Source: Burkholderiaceae bacterium
GTDB lineage: Bacteria > Pseudomonadota > Gammaproteobacteria > Burkholderiales > Burkholderiaceae_C
Reading direction: 5' to 3'
NCBI GenBank assembly: GCA_016790175.1
Contig: JAEUPI010000238.1
Span: forward strand, 1-41,688
Length of the DNA: 41,688 bases
In this document: piece after piece, positions 8,217 through 17,328 of the stretch
Numbering within the stretch: position 1 is the first letter of the stretch
Layout: each line of letters opens with the position of its first letter
Program-made: the position numbers and the translations under genes
Notes under the pieces: model-generated
What the model was told of the DNA's origin: nothing
What the model saw: only the letters and a program-made list of their open reading frames with translations
Databases searched by the model: none

Positions 8217-10462
8217 GCCACGGCGCCGGGGCTGAGCCGCCGCTGCGTCTCGCTGGCCTCGAGGGCCGAGGCCTGCCCGATCCACGGGGCGCGGCGCGGC
8301 AGCACCGTGGTCTTGAGCCAGGCTTCCAGGTCGTCAGGCGGAATCGGTCGGCTGAACAGGAAACCCTGCATCACGCCGCAACCCAGGCGATGCAGCACTT
8401 CCATCTGTCGCAGGTTCTCCACGCCCTCGGCGATGACGCGCAGGCCCAGCGAACGCGCGAGCGCGATGATCGCGGTGACGACGGCCGAGCTCTGCGGCGT
8501 GATGCCCAGGTCGCGCACGAAGCTGCGGTCGATCTTGACTTCCGAGATCGGCAGCGTGGTCAGATAGGCCAGCGACGAATAGCCGGTGCCGAAGTCGTCG
8601 ATCGAGATCTCGACGCCGATCTCGTTGAGCCGATGCAGCGACGGGATCACGTTCTGCAGGTCACGCATCAGCCCCGTCTCGGTGATCTCGAGCTGGATCG
8701 CCCGATGCGGCACGCCATAGGCCGACACGGCCTGGTGGATGTGCTCGACGAGATCGGACCGTTCGAACAAGCGGTTCGGCAGGTTCACGGCCACCGAGTC
8801 GGAGAACCCGAAGCTGAGCTGCCAGATCTTGGCCTGGCGCGCGGCCTCGCGCACCGCCCATTCCGACAGCGGAATGATGAGCCCGGTCTCCTCCGCCAGC
8901 GGAATGAAGTCGCCCGGCGGCACGAGCACGCCGGCACGCTGCCAGCGCATCAGCGCCTCGACGCCCACCATGCGGGCGGAACGCACGTCGATCTTCGGCT
9001 GGTAGTGCAGAACGAGTTCGTTGCGCTCGATGGCCTTGTGCAGCGCGCTCTCGAGTTCGAGCTTTTCGCGTCCGCGGCCCGACAGGTGCGGCGTATACAG
9101 GGCCAGCGCATTGCGTCCGGCCGACTTGACCGAATACATCGCGACGTCGGCGTTGCGCAGCAGGTCGGCCACCGAGGCACCGTCGCGCGGATACATCGCG
9201 ACGCCGACGCTGCCGGTGACGAAGCACTCCTGCCCGCCGACGAAGATCGGATCGCGCATCGATTCGAGCATGCGCTGCGCCACGCGCTCGGCATCCTGCT
9301 CGCTGGCGACCTCGGGCAGCAACGCGACGAACTCGTCGCCGCCCAGGCGGCCCACCGCCTCCAGCGTGCGATGCGCGCGCGACCCCACGGCCTCGAGCGC
9401 ACCTTCCATGACCTGGTCGCTGTGGCGCACGCAGCTGCGCAGGCGACGGGCCACCTCGACCAGCAGATCGTCGCCGGCCGCGTGGCCCAGCGTGTCGTTG
9501 ATGACCTTGAAGCGGTCCACGTCGATCATCAGCAGCGCCACTTGATGTCCGCTGCGTCGCGCCGCCTCCAGCGCGCGCTCGGCGCGCCAGATGAGCTGAC
9601 GGCGATTCGGCAGGCCGGTCAGCGCGTCGAAGTTCGCCAGGTGGCGGATGCGGTCTTCGGCGACACGGCGGTCGGTCACGTCCTGCACGATGCCGGTGTA
9701 GCCGATGCAATGGCCCGCATCGTCGAACTCGGGCTCGGCCTCGGCGTGCACGATGCGCGAGCGACCGTCGCGCAGCATCACCGACACGTCGGTGGCCAGC
9801 ACCGACGCGGTGCGCGTCACGTCGCGCAGGATGCGCATCAGGCCATGGCGCTCGCCGGGCTGCACCATGTGCAGCAGTCGGCGCAGCGACACCACGTCGT
9901 GCGTCGGCAGCCCGAACACACGCACGCCTTCGGGCGACAGGCTGAAGTGCCCGGCGCCGGCCGCCACATGGCGCCAGTCGAAGCTGCCCATGCGGGCCAG
10001 GTCCTGCGCGCGCGCGAGCTTGGTCTTGCTGCGTTCGAGCTCCTGGCGCGTTCGTGCGGCCCGCAGCAGGTAGTGCAGCCGGCCGGCAAGCAGGCTCCAC
10101 TGCTGCGACTTGGCGAAGAAGTCCGACGCGCCGGCTTCGAATGCGCGTGTGATCGACTCGTTGTCGTCCAGCCCGGTGAGCATCAGCACCGGCAGATAGG
10201 CCAGCCCTTCGGTGGCACGCAGCTCGCGGCAGATGTCGAAGCCGTCGCGATCGGGCATCAGGGCATCGAGCAGCATCACGTCGAACGAGCGCTGGCGCAG
10301 CAGCTGCAAGGCGGCGTTTCCGCTGCCCGCCTCGGTCACCTCGAAACCGCGTTCGCGCAGCGCGGCTGCGGTGAGCATCAGCGTCACGGCATCGTCGTCG
10401 ACCAGCAGCACCCGGGACCGCAGCTGCGGCTCGGCCGGAAGTGTCGGGGCGGTGGACTGCAT
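8213..10462 (-). CDS. Response regulator with REC-PAS-GGDEF-EAL domains (dual c-di-GMP enzyme)
   Basis: A 749-residue multidomain protein. REC is about 16-130, with acidic DDD at 22-24 and phospho-acceptor Asp66 in LLDALMPDRDGFD; the usual KP after the conserved Lys is KS. A PAS domain follows (about 160-285). The GGDEF motif is intact at 374-378, but the I-site position reads RTLE rather than RxxD. The EAL domain starts at E502 (VEALMRW) and keeps EITETG, DDFGTGYSSL, EVKIDRSF, AEGVE and QGFLFSRP, so phosphodiesterase activity is expected. Both activities are possible, switched by phosphorylation. GAGG four bases before ATG 10462 supports the start. The HPt gene lies 19 bases upstream, suggesting the phosphate source. 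Confidence 0.9.
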   Translation of the reverse strand: MQSTAPTLPAEPQLRSRVLLVDDDAVTLMLTAAALRERGFEVTEAGSGNAALQLLRQRSFDVMLLDALMPDRDGFDICRELRATEGLAYLPVLMLTGLDDNESITRAFEAGASDFFAKSQQWSLLAGRLHYLLRAARTRQELERSKTKLARAQDLARMGSFDWRHVAAGAGHFSLSPEGVRVFGLPTHDVVSLRRLLHMVQPGERHGLMRILRDVTRTASVLATDVSVMLRDGRSRIVHAEAEPEFDDAGHCIGYTGIVQDVTDRRVAEDRIRHLANFDALTGLPNRRQLIWRAERALEAARRSGHQVALLMIDVDRFKVINDTLGHAAGDDLLVEVARRLRSCVRHSDQVMEGALEAVGSRAHRTLEAVGRLGGDEFVALLPEVASEQDAERVAQRMLESMRDPIFVGGQECFVTGSVGVAMYPRDGASVADLLRNADVAMYSVKSAGRNALALYTPHLSGRGREKLELESALHKAIERNELVLHYQPKIDVRSARMVGVEALMRWQRAGVLVPPGDFIPLAEETGLIIPLSEWAVREAARQAKIWQLSFGFSDSVAVNLPNRLFERSDLVEHIHQAVSAYGVPHRAIQLEITETGLMRDLQNVIPSLHRLNEIGVEISIDDFGTGYSSLAYLTTLPISEVKIDRSFVRDLGITPQSSAVVTAIIALARSLGLRVIAEGVENLRQMEVLHRLGCGVMQGFLFSRPIPPDDLEAWLKTTVLPRRAPWIGQASALEASETQRRLSPGAVA

Positions 10463-10481
10463 GTCGCCTCGGTCGGATCGC

Positions 10482-10880
10482 TCAGGGGCTCAGCAGAATA
10501 CGTACCGCCTCGGCAACCCGCTCCAGGTCTGCAGCCACCCGATCGAGCAGCGCATCGCGCTCGGCCGAACGCCCCGCGACGGCCAGCTCGGCCTGCGCGC
10601 AAAGGGCCGAGAACGCGACCGCACCGATGCTGGCCGACGAGGACTTCAGTGTATGCACCACGCGGCGCATCACGTCGGCATCGCCCGCGGCGCGCGCGCG
10701 CTGCAGTTCGTGCAGCAACGGCCCCAGCGACCCGTCGTAGGTGTGCAGCAGGCGCTGGACCAGGCCCGTCCGACCGTCGGGATCGAGTTCACCCAACCGC
10801 GCCAGCGCCGCAGGGTCGATCACCGGTGTGGCCAGGCATGCTGGCAGCGTGTTGGCGTGGGAGCTGGCGGCCTCGTGCAT
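10482..10880 (-). CDS. HPt (histidine phosphotransfer) domain protein
   Basis: A 132-residue single-domain protein. The four-helix HPt signature has the phospho-accepting His76 in VVHTLKSSSASIGA, followed by LCAQAELA. It should shuttle phosphate between a receiver domain or kinase and another receiver. It starts seven bases after the HDOD gene stop and ends 19 bases before the REC-PAS-GGDEF-EAL gene, so the receiver at 8213-10462 is the obvious partner. An in-frame start at 10919 would overlap the HDOD gene, so ATG 10880 is preferred, although its Shine-Dalgarno is weak. No hybrid kinase lies nearby; the orphan kinase at 24521 is one candidate donor. Confidence 0.85.
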   Translation of the reverse strand: MHEAASSHANTLPACLATPVIDPAALARLGELDPDGRTGLVQRLLHTYDGSLGPLLHELQRARAAGDADVMRRVVHTLKSSSASIGAVAFSALCAQAELAVAGRSAERDALLDRVAADLERVAEAVRILLSP

Positions 10881-10887
10881 CGTTGGT

Positions 10888-12078
10888 TCAGTCGAGTTGT
10901 TTGGCCGCGGCGAGCGCACGCATCACCGCGCGATTGATCTCCGGCAGCGCCAGCATCGCGGCGTCGGCCGCGGCGCGCACGTCGTACACCGACTCGGCCT
11001 CGATGGCGCGCACCATCTCGAGCAGACCATGGTGCGGCCCGGTCTGGTCGACCAGCGCGGCGCGCACGCCGTCGGGCACCGGAATCGACCCCAGCAGATC
11101 GGCCAGCGACTGGCCCATCATGCGGTCGAGCAACGAGAAGACGCCGCAGATGAAGGCTTCGCTGCGCTGGTCGGCGTCGGCAGAATTGCGCAGCAGCTCC
11201 TCCATCAGCAGTCCGCGCCGCACGGCAGCGAACATCACCGGCTTCATGTTCGGGTCCTTGCTTGCCGAGGCGAGCAGCAGCGCCAGCCAGCGCTTCAGAC
11301 GCTGATAGCCGAGCACCATGATCGCGTGGCGGAACGAGGAGATCTCCACGCTGAGGCCGAAAGCCGGCGAGTTGATGTAGCGCATCAACCGGAATGCGAG
11401 CGTGGGGTCGGTCTTCAGCACGGCCTCGAGGCGCTCGGGCGACTCTTCACGGTCGACCCGGTTGATCAGCTCGACGATGAACTGCAGTTCCGGCCGCGTG
11501 CCGGACTTGCCGTTGCTTGTGGCCACCTCGTTGATCGGCCAGCCGAGCACGGCGATCGCACCGCGCTGGAAGGCGCCTTCCATCTCGGCCAGCGTACGCA
11601 CGCCGGACTGGATGTGCGGGATCGTGCGCGTCACGCCCCCGGGCGCCGGCGTGCCGTCGCGGCGCTCGTCGGCGAGATCGACGATCGAGTAGGCGAAACA
11701 GGGCAGCACTTCGCGCGGCAAGGGTGCCAGCGGCCGGCCCTTGATCAGCAGCGTGCAGCCCTGCTCGTGCATCGTCTGCAGCGCCGCCGTGTGCGCCACG
11801 TCGCAGGCCATGAAGGCCGGCACCTCGATCATCAGGTTCGGTGCCGGGCGGCAATTCATCACGCCGTTCAGCATCGATTCGCTGACGATGTTCAGCGAAG
11901 CGCGTCCGCCGTCGGCCGGCCACACCTCGGCCACGGCGTCGAGCAGAGCGGCCGCATCGGGCTGCGCATCGGGCCGACTCGGGAACACGGTGAGCCGGCT
12001 CGCCGTGACCGTGCGATGGCGGTCGATCATCGGCGAGTAGCCGAGCGCCACCTGGCCCAGCACGGGATGGTCGTTCAT
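10888..12078 (-). CDS. HDOD-domain signalling protein with degenerate EAL-like N-terminus
   Basis: A 396-residue protein. The C-terminal half (about 190-390) is an HDOD domain: LQFIVELINRVDREES, DPTLAFRLMRYINSPAFG, FRHAIMVLGYQRLKRWLAL. HDOD domains are HD-like folds without the metal-binding His-Asp pair and usually act as scaffolds in signalling. The first 180 residues match the N-terminal layout of the EAL-HDOD (YuxH-like) family, but without an ExL catalytic motif, so c-di-GMP hydrolysis is not expected. It starts 11 bases after the flgL stop and 7 bases before the HPt gene, so it is likely co-transcribed with both. A link to motility is inferred from this position. Confidence 0.85.
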   Translation of the reverse strand: MNDHPVLGQVALGYSPMIDRHRTVTASRLTVFPSRPDAQPDAAALLDAVAEVWPADGGRASLNIVSESMLNGVMNCRPAPNLMIEVPAFMACDVAHTAALQTMHEQGCTLLIKGRPLAPLPREVLPCFAYSIVDLADERRDGTPAPGGVTRTIPHIQSGVRTLAEMEGAFQRGAIAVLGWPINEVATSNGKSGTRPELQFIVELINRVDREESPERLEAVLKTDPTLAFRLMRYINSPAFGLSVEISSFRHAIMVLGYQRLKRWLALLLASASKDPNMKPVMFAAVRRGLLMEELLRNSADADQRSEAFICGVFSLLDRMMGQSLADLLGSIPVPDGVRAALVDQTGPHHGLLEMVRAIEAESVYDVRAAADAAMLALPEINRAVMRALAAAKQLD

Positions 12079-12089
12079 GCGATCAGTGA

Positions 12090-13295
12090 CTAGGAACCGA
12101 GGTAGTCGAACAACGACAAACGCTGCACCATCGAATAGGCACGCAGAGCGGCATCGTAGCCCGTCTGTTGCTGCTGGAACTCGGAAATGGCGTGCACCAT
12201 GTCAAGGTCCTCCGCATTCGATCGCTCGCCTTGCGCACGCAGTCGCTGATCTGCCACACGCGACTCGACGTCGTCGAGCCGGTTGAGCCAGCTGCCCGCG
12301 TCGGCACGGCGGCTGCTCATCGTTGCGGCGCTGGCGTCGAGGTCGCGCAGTCCGTTCGCGACGGCCTGGGTGATCTGCGTGGCGGTGGCCGTCGTGTTGC
12401 CGAGCGACGCCACGGCGCGGTCGAGCGCATCGAACACCGAATGATCCGGCGTCGACGGCGCGAGGTCGAACCGATCGCCGTTGGCCGGCGCGCCGGTGAT
12501 CGTGAAGCTCATGCCGTCGATCGTGATGGCCTGGCCCGAGACATAGGTCACGTTCGTCAGCGCGGTCGGGCTGCCGTTGCGCAGCACGCTGAAGGTGGTG
12601 CCCGCACCGCCGACCGTGAACTGCAGGCTGTAGGGGTCGCCGGTGATCTGCGCCGGCTGCGTCACGCGGCCAGCATCGATCCAGGCGCTGCCGTTGCTGG
12701 TCGTGGCGGCGGTGACGAACACGCCGTTGCCGCTGCGGGCGCCGAGAAAGGTGCGCTCGCCGTCGACCGCCAGCGGCAGCAGCTCGTCGCTCGCCGCCTG
12801 CTGCTGCCCCGCACTTGCGACATATTGCACGCCGCCGGGTGCGTCGATGAACGGCGGCTGCGCAATGCCCTGCCCGCCGAACAGGTAGCCGCCTGCGCCG
12901 TCACCCCGGTTGGCGATGGCCAGCAGCTGCTCGCGCAGGCCGCGTATGCGCTCCGCAACGGCCTGTCGTTCGGCGGTGCCGTAGAGCGGGTTGCCTGCCG
13001 AGACCATCAGCTCGCGGGCCTGCTCGAGCAGATCGTTCGCATCGCCGTAGGCCGCTTCGACCTGCACCATCGCCGCGCGGCTGGCTTCCAGCGCGCGCTG
13101 GTCGGCCTCGCTGCGCAGCTCGGCGGAACGTGCGCGTTCGGCCCGTGCCGCATTGGCCGGATCGTCGGAGATGCGCGAGATGCGCTTGCCGCTGGTGAGC
13201 TGTTCCTGCGCTTCGACCAGCGCGCGCTGCCGCTGCTGCAGCGCGGCGATGCCGGCCTCGAAGGCGTTGGCGGTAGACACTCGGCTCATGCGCAA
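12090..13295 (-). CDS. flgL: Flagellar hook-associated protein 3 (hook-filament junction, HAP3)
   Basis: A 401-residue flagellin-like protein. The N-terminal coiled-coil segment is RVSTANAFEAGIAALQQRQ followed by TSGKRISRISDDPANAARAER. The C-terminal helix (LDMVHAISEFQQQQTGYDAALRAYSMVQRLSLFDYLG) is the matching D0/D1 half. It joins the hook to the filament distal to FlgK. The central variable region carries VGGAGTTFSVLRNGSPTAL. It starts 14 bases after the flgK stop and is preceded by CGGGAGTG. It is the last canonical gene of the flgB-flgL unit and is followed closely by the signalling genes. Confidence 0.95.
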   Translation of the reverse strand: MRMSRVSTANAFEAGIAALQQRQRALVEAQEQLTSGKRISRISDDPANAARAERARSAELRSEADQRALEASRAAMVQVEAAYGDANDLLEQARELMVSAGNPLYGTAERQAVAERIRGLREQLLAIANRGDGAGGYLFGGQGIAQPPFIDAPGGVQYVASAGQQQAASDELLPLAVDGERTFLGARSGNGVFVTAATTSNGSAWIDAGRVTQPAQITGDPYSLQFTVGGAGTTFSVLRNGSPTALTNVTYVSGQAITIDGMSFTITGAPANGDRFDLAPSTPDHSVFDALDRAVASLGNTTATATQITQAVANGLRDLDASAATMSSRRADAGSWLNRLDDVESRVADQRLRAQGERSNAEDLDMVHAISEFQQQQTGYDAALRAYSMVQRLSLFDYLGS

Positions 13296-13309
13296 TCACT
13301 CCCGGATGT

Positions 13310-15268
13310 TCACTGCGCGGCGTCGAGCAGGGTGTCGAACACCGACTGCGCGATCTGCAGCACCTTGGCCGCGGCCTGGTAGCCCTGCTGAAACTGCATC
13401 AGCCGCGCGGCCTCTTCGTCGAGATTGACGCCGGTGCGCTCGCTGAGGGCCTGTTCGGCATTCGCAGCCACCTGGGTGGAGATCTCCGCGGCCGTTCTCG
13501 CGCTCTGTGCACGCACGCCGATGTCGCCCATTGCGTCGGCCCAGGCGTCGGTGACCGTGCGTCCACCGGTCAGGCCGCCGGCGCCGTTGCCGACCCGCCC
13601 GACGATCAGCGCATCGCGCAGCGCCGCCATCGCCAGCGCGTTGCCATTGTTCGAGCCGGGGTACAGCGTCTTGCCGACGGTGAACACATCGCCTGTCGCC
13701 GGCACGCCGGCCAGATCGAGTTCGAATCCGTTCAGCGCGATCGGCTGCCCTGCGGTCCAGGTGCCGGCGCCGCTGGAGACGAGCGCGTTGGTGGTGCGGT
13801 CGCGCAGCTCCCAGTTGTAGGCGCCATTGGCATTGGTGAAGGTGATGGTGGCGGTGTTCTGCGGATTCACCGTGGTGCTCACCACCCGCAGGGCCGACAC
13901 AGTGGCCGAGCCGGTGTTGGCCGGCGCCGTATCGGCCGTCACCGGCAATGCCGCCGCCAGCGCACGCGGATCGTCGAGCACACGCGCCATGCCGCTGGCG
14001 GCACGCGTCACGGGTTGCAGCAGATAACGGTCGGTCGCTGCCGGTGCCGGCGTGCCGAGGCTGATGCGAAAGCCGTCGACGACCGAGCCGTCGACCACCG
14101 TCTGCGAGCTGCCGTCGGCCAGCCGCGTGAGCACCCAGGCGCTGCCGTTGTTGACCAGCGAGTATTCGCTGGCCTGCAGCTGCTGTGCATCGGTCACCGT
14201 CAAGGCCACGTTCGACACGAACGCGCCGGTGCCGGTGCGGGCGTTGGTCTGGGCCGGCAGCGCCTGCGGCGCACCGACCGCGAACAGCGGCGCTCCGCTG
14301 CCCGGGGGCACGCGCAGATCGAGACCGTAGGACTGCTGCGTGTTGACCGTCGAGGCCACCGCCGAGGCCATCTGGCCCAGCAGCGTGCGCGCGCGCACCA
14401 GATCGTCGTCCTGAAAACGCAGCAGACCGCCGACCGACCCGCTGCCCACCAGCGTGTATGGCAACGCCCGCACACCCGAGGTCTCGACGATGCCCAGCGC
14501 CATGCGCGATGCATCGTAGGGGTCGGGCGACAGGTCGAGCTTGAGCGACTGCGCGCCGAGCACCAGACGCTGGCCGCCGCCGACGAACACGCTGATCGTG
14601 CCGTCGTCGGCGGGTATGGTCGTGACCTCCATGTAGCTGCCGAGCTCGGCGATCAGCTGGTCGCGTTGGTCGAGCAGATCGTTCGGCGTGTGGCCCGTGC
14701 CCTTGGCGACGGCGATGCGGTCGTTGACCTGGGCGATGTTGGCCGACAGCTCGTTGACGCGGGCCACGGCCGCGCGCAGCGCGTCGGTGACGCCGGTCTG
14801 GATCGCGTCGAGCTGCTCGCCGGCGGTGGTGAAGCGCCTGGCCAGGTCGCCGGCACGGCTGAGCACCACTTGCCGCGCGGCGAGATCCTGCGGATGGCTG
14901 GCCATGTCGACCACGGCGTTGAGAAACTCGCCGGCCGCATGGCCCACGCCCTGCTCGCCGCCGCTGAACACCCGCTCGAGCTGCGACAGGCGGTCGAGGC
15001 GTTCACTGTCGAACGCGGCCATCGAACGTGTGGCCACGCTTTCACGCAGCAGGAACTGGTCGAACGCACGCGCCACGGTCTTCACGTCGACGCCCTTGCC
15101 GAAGAAGCCGGCGCCGGTGAACTGGCCGTTGGCCGTCTGCAGCTGAACCTCCTGGCGCGAATAGCCGGTGACGCTGGCGTTGGCGATGTTGTGGCCGGTG
15201 GTCTGCAGTGCCGCGTAGTTGGCGAACATCGCCCGCGTGGCGATCGACATCAATGCCGACGATCCCAT
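13310..15268 (-). CDS. flgK: Flagellar hook-associated protein 1 (HAP1)
   Basis: A 652-residue protein. The N-terminus SIATRAMFANYAALQTTGHNIANASVTGYSRQEV is the rod/hook-family helix with the typical NIANA..GYSRQ. The C-terminus (GVNLDEEAARLMQFQQGYQAAAKVLQIAQSVFDTLLDA) is diagnostic of FlgK. The long middle contains repeated beta-domains with Val/Ala/Thr-rich stretches. It forms the first junction zone between hook and filament and binds the FlgN chaperone, which is encoded at 23980 here. It sits 13 bases after flgJ. Confidence 0.96.
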   Translation of the reverse strand: MGSSALMSIATRAMFANYAALQTTGHNIANASVTGYSRQEVQLQTANGQFTGAGFFGKGVDVKTVARAFDQFLLRESVATRSMAAFDSERLDRLSQLERVFSGGEQGVGHAAGEFLNAVVDMASHPQDLAARQVVLSRAGDLARRFTTAGEQLDAIQTGVTDALRAAVARVNELSANIAQVNDRIAVAKGTGHTPNDLLDQRDQLIAELGSYMEVTTIPADDGTISVFVGGGQRLVLGAQSLKLDLSPDPYDASRMALGIVETSGVRALPYTLVGSGSVGGLLRFQDDDLVRARTLLGQMASAVASTVNTQQSYGLDLRVPPGSGAPLFAVGAPQALPAQTNARTGTGAFVSNVALTVTDAQQLQASEYSLVNNGSAWVLTRLADGSSQTVVDGSVVDGFRISLGTPAPAATDRYLLQPVTRAASGMARVLDDPRALAAALPVTADTAPANTGSATVSALRVVSTTVNPQNTATITFTNANGAYNWELRDRTTNALVSSGAGTWTAGQPIALNGFELDLAGVPATGDVFTVGKTLYPGSNNGNALAMAALRDALIVGRVGNGAGGLTGGRTVTDAWADAMGDIGVRAQSARTAAEISTQVAANAEQALSERTGVNLDEEAARLMQFQQGYQAAAKVLQIAQSVFDTLLDAAQ

Positions 15269-15281
15269 GGAAATCCCCTGT

Positions 15282-16148
15282 TCAACCCTGCTGCAATCGC
15301 CGCGTGGTCTGGATCACGCCGGCCAGCTTGTCGGCGTAGCGCGGATCGGTGGCGTAGCCCGCACGCTGCAGCCCCTGCGCGAACGCTCGCGCATCGCTGC
15401 CGGCGTCGAGCACGGCCTGGTAACGCGGCTGCGTCTTCATCAGCGCGGCATAGTCGGCGAATGATTCGGCATAACTCGCATAAGCGCGGAACCTCTGCGT
15501 CATGCGCTGCGGCTTGCCGTCGACGTATTCGGTGGTCACCACCTCGGCCACCGGCCCCTTCCACAACGCGCCCGCCTTGATGCCGAACAAGTTGTGGGCC
15601 GGCGTGCCGTCGGCATGGCGGATCTCGTGCCGACCCCAGCCCGACTCGTGCGCCGCCTGCGCGATCATGAATGCGGCCGGAATGCCGCTCGTGCGTTCGG
15701 CCTCGCGCGCCGCCACGTCGTGGCGTTGCACGAAAGCCGCCGCGCTGCGATCGGGAATGCGCGGTTCGCGTTCGGGCTGCGCCAGTGGCGGCACGCTGCT
15801 GGCCTTGAGCTCGACCGTCTGCGCTTTCGCAGCCGGCGCCGGCGGCAGACCCATCTGCCGCTCGAGCTGGCGGGCGATCAGATCCGACAGTCCGCCGGGC
15901 CGGCCGGCGAACTGCATCGCGAGCTGGCCATCGAGCATCTCGGTGCCGAGCTTGCTCGCCTCGTTGTCGAACAGGCCCGATTGCATGGTCGCGGCGCGCA
16001 TGGTCTTCAGCAGCTCCTGCATGAAGATCGCTTCGAACTGCTTCGCGGCCTCCTGGGCCGCCGCCTTGGGGTCGCGCGCCGCCTCGCTGCGCAGTGTGCT
16101 GAGCCTGCGGGCATCGGCGGCCACACCGGTGGTCGGCAGGTGGGTCAT
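15282..16148 (-). CDS. flgJ: Flagellar rod assembly protein and peptidoglycan hydrolase
   Basis: A 288-residue two-domain protein. The N-terminal rod-capping part (about 20-100) has AAKQFEAIFMQELLKTMRAAT, then SGLFDNEASKLGTEMLDGQLA. The C-terminal part (about 135-285) is a GH73-type glucosaminidase with AFMIAQAAHESGWGRHEIR, whose Glu is the expected catalytic acid, and a tail matching LAGVIQTTRRL. It opens the peptidoglycan layer for rod growth. This dual form is usual for beta- and gammaproteobacteria. The ATG at 16148 follows GAAGGGGG, a ribosome-binding site supplied by repeat copy C. Confidence 0.95.
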   Translation of the reverse strand: MTHLPTTGVAADARRLSTLRSEAARDPKAAAQEAAKQFEAIFMQELLKTMRAATMQSGLFDNEASKLGTEMLDGQLAMQFAGRPGGLSDLIARQLERQMGLPPAPAAKAQTVELKASSVPPLAQPEREPRIPDRSAAAFVQRHDVAAREAERTSGIPAAFMIAQAAHESGWGRHEIRHADGTPAHNLFGIKAGALWKGPVAEVVTTEYVDGKPQRMTQRFRAYASYAESFADYAALMKTQPRYQAVLDAGSDARAFAQGLQRAGYATDPRYADKLAGVIQTTRRLQQG

Positions 16149-16152
16149 CTTG

Positions 16153-16221
16153 CCCCCTTCGCCCTGCGGGCGTTCCCCCCGAGGGGGAGCGAGCGCTTTC
16201 GGATCGGCCGTGCAGCGCTCA
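16153..16221 (-). repeat. Dispersed ~70-bp intergenic repeat, copy C
   Basis: It sits inside the flg operon between the flgI stop and the flgJ start. Read on the minus strand it has the CGGCCG part, GCGCTCGCTCCCCCTCGGGG and a GAAGGGGG end five bases from ATG 16148. It differs from copy A mainly in the arm after the dyad core (GCCCGCAGGGCG in place of GCGCGAAGCGAC). Confidence 0.75.
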
Positions 16222-17328
16222 TCAAATCACCTCCAGCTCCGCATTGAGCGCACCGGCGCTCTTCATCGCCTGCAGGATCGCGAGCAGGTCCTGCGGCGTG
16301 GCGCCGAGCGCGTTGAGCGCCTTCACCACGTCGGCCAGTTGCGCGCCGGCGCTCAGCTGCATCAGCGTGCCGCTCTGTTGCGCAATCGTGATGTCGGCCT
16401 TCTCCGACACCACGGTCTGGCCGCCGCTGGACAGTGCGTTGGGCTGGCTGACCACCGGCGTGGAGCTGATCGTCACCGACAGCGAGCCATGCGCGACCGC
16501 GCAGGCACCGAGCGTGACCGCTTCATTCATCACCACCGACCCGGTGCGTGCGTTGAGCACCACCTTGGCGGCCGGCTTGGCCAACGTGAGCGGCAGGTTT
16601 TCCACGTCGGCGAGAAAGGCCACACGTGCCTCGGCTTCCGGCGGCAGCCGCACCCGCACCACGCGGCCGTCGAGCGCCTGCGCCGTGCCCTCGCCCTTGG
16701 CGCCGTTGATCACGCGGGCGAGTTCGCGCGCGGTGGCGAAATCGGCCGCGTTCAAATCGAACTGCAGGAACTCGCCGTCGCCCAACGGCGTGGGCACGGC
16801 GCGCTCGACGGTGGCGCCCTGCGGCACGCGGCCGGCCGACAGGTGGTTGATCTGCACCTTGGAGCCACCAGCCGAAGCGCCGGCACCGCCGACCACGAGA
16901 CTGCCCTGTGCGAGCGCGTAGACCTGTCCGTCGGCACCCTTGAGCGGCGTGGCGATCAGCATGCCGCCGCGCAGGCTCTTGGCATTGGCCACCGACGACA
17001 CGTTGACATCGATGCGCTGGCCTGGCTGCGCAAATGGCGGCAGCTCGGCGGTGACCATCACCGCCGCCACGTTGCGCAGCTGCATCGAGGTGCCGCTGGG
17101 CAGGCTCACGCCCATCTGCTGCAGCATCGCGATGATGCTCTGCGCGGTGAACGGCGCCTGCGACGATTGATCGCCCGTGCCGTCGAGCCCGACGACCAGG
17201 CCGTAGCCCGTGAGCTGGTTCGGCCGCACGCCCTGCACCGAAGCCACCTCCTTCACGCGTGCGGCACCGGCGCCTGATCCCAACAGCAGGCTGGCCGCTA
17301 CGAGCAAGAGAAAGCGAAGACCATTCAT
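16222..17328 (-). CDS. flgI: Flagellar P-ring protein precursor
   Basis: A 368-residue periplasmic protein with a signal peptide (LRFLLLVAASLLLGSGAGA, cleaved before ARVKEVASVQ). RVKEVASVQGVRPNQLTGYGLVVGLDGTGD is the hallmark FlgI N-terminus. The protein ends VVKALNALGATPQDLLAILQAMKSAGALNAELEVI. It polymerises into the P-ring bushing around the rod in the peptidoglycan layer. The ATG at 17328 overlaps the flgH stop as ATGA; a second in-frame ATG at 17337, giving three more residues, is possible. Neither has a strong Shine-Dalgarno, so translational coupling to flgH is likely. Confidence 0.95.
   Translation of the reverse strand: MNGLRFLLLVAASLLLGSGAGAARVKEVASVQGVRPNQLTGYGLVVGLDGTGDQSSQAPFTAQSIIAMLQQMGVSLPSGTSMQLRNVAAVMVTAELPPFAQPGQRIDVNVSSVANAKSLRGGMLIATPLKGADGQVYALAQGSLVVGGAGASAGGSKVQINHLSAGRVPQGATVERAVPTPLGDGEFLQFDLNAADFATARELARVINGAKGEGTAQALDGRVVRVRLPPEAEARVAFLADVENLPLTLAKPAAKVVLNARTGSVVMNEAVTLGACAVAHGSLSVTISSTPVVSQPNALSSGGQTVVSEKADITIAQQSGTLMQLSAGAQLADVVKALNALGATPQDLLAILQAMKSAGALNAELEVI

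Noticed and set aside
5664-11305. Two very long plus-strand open frames (5664-8567 and 8027-11305)
   Set aside because: Both lie opposite well-supported signalling genes with clear motifs. The composition is shadow-like and they overlap each other.
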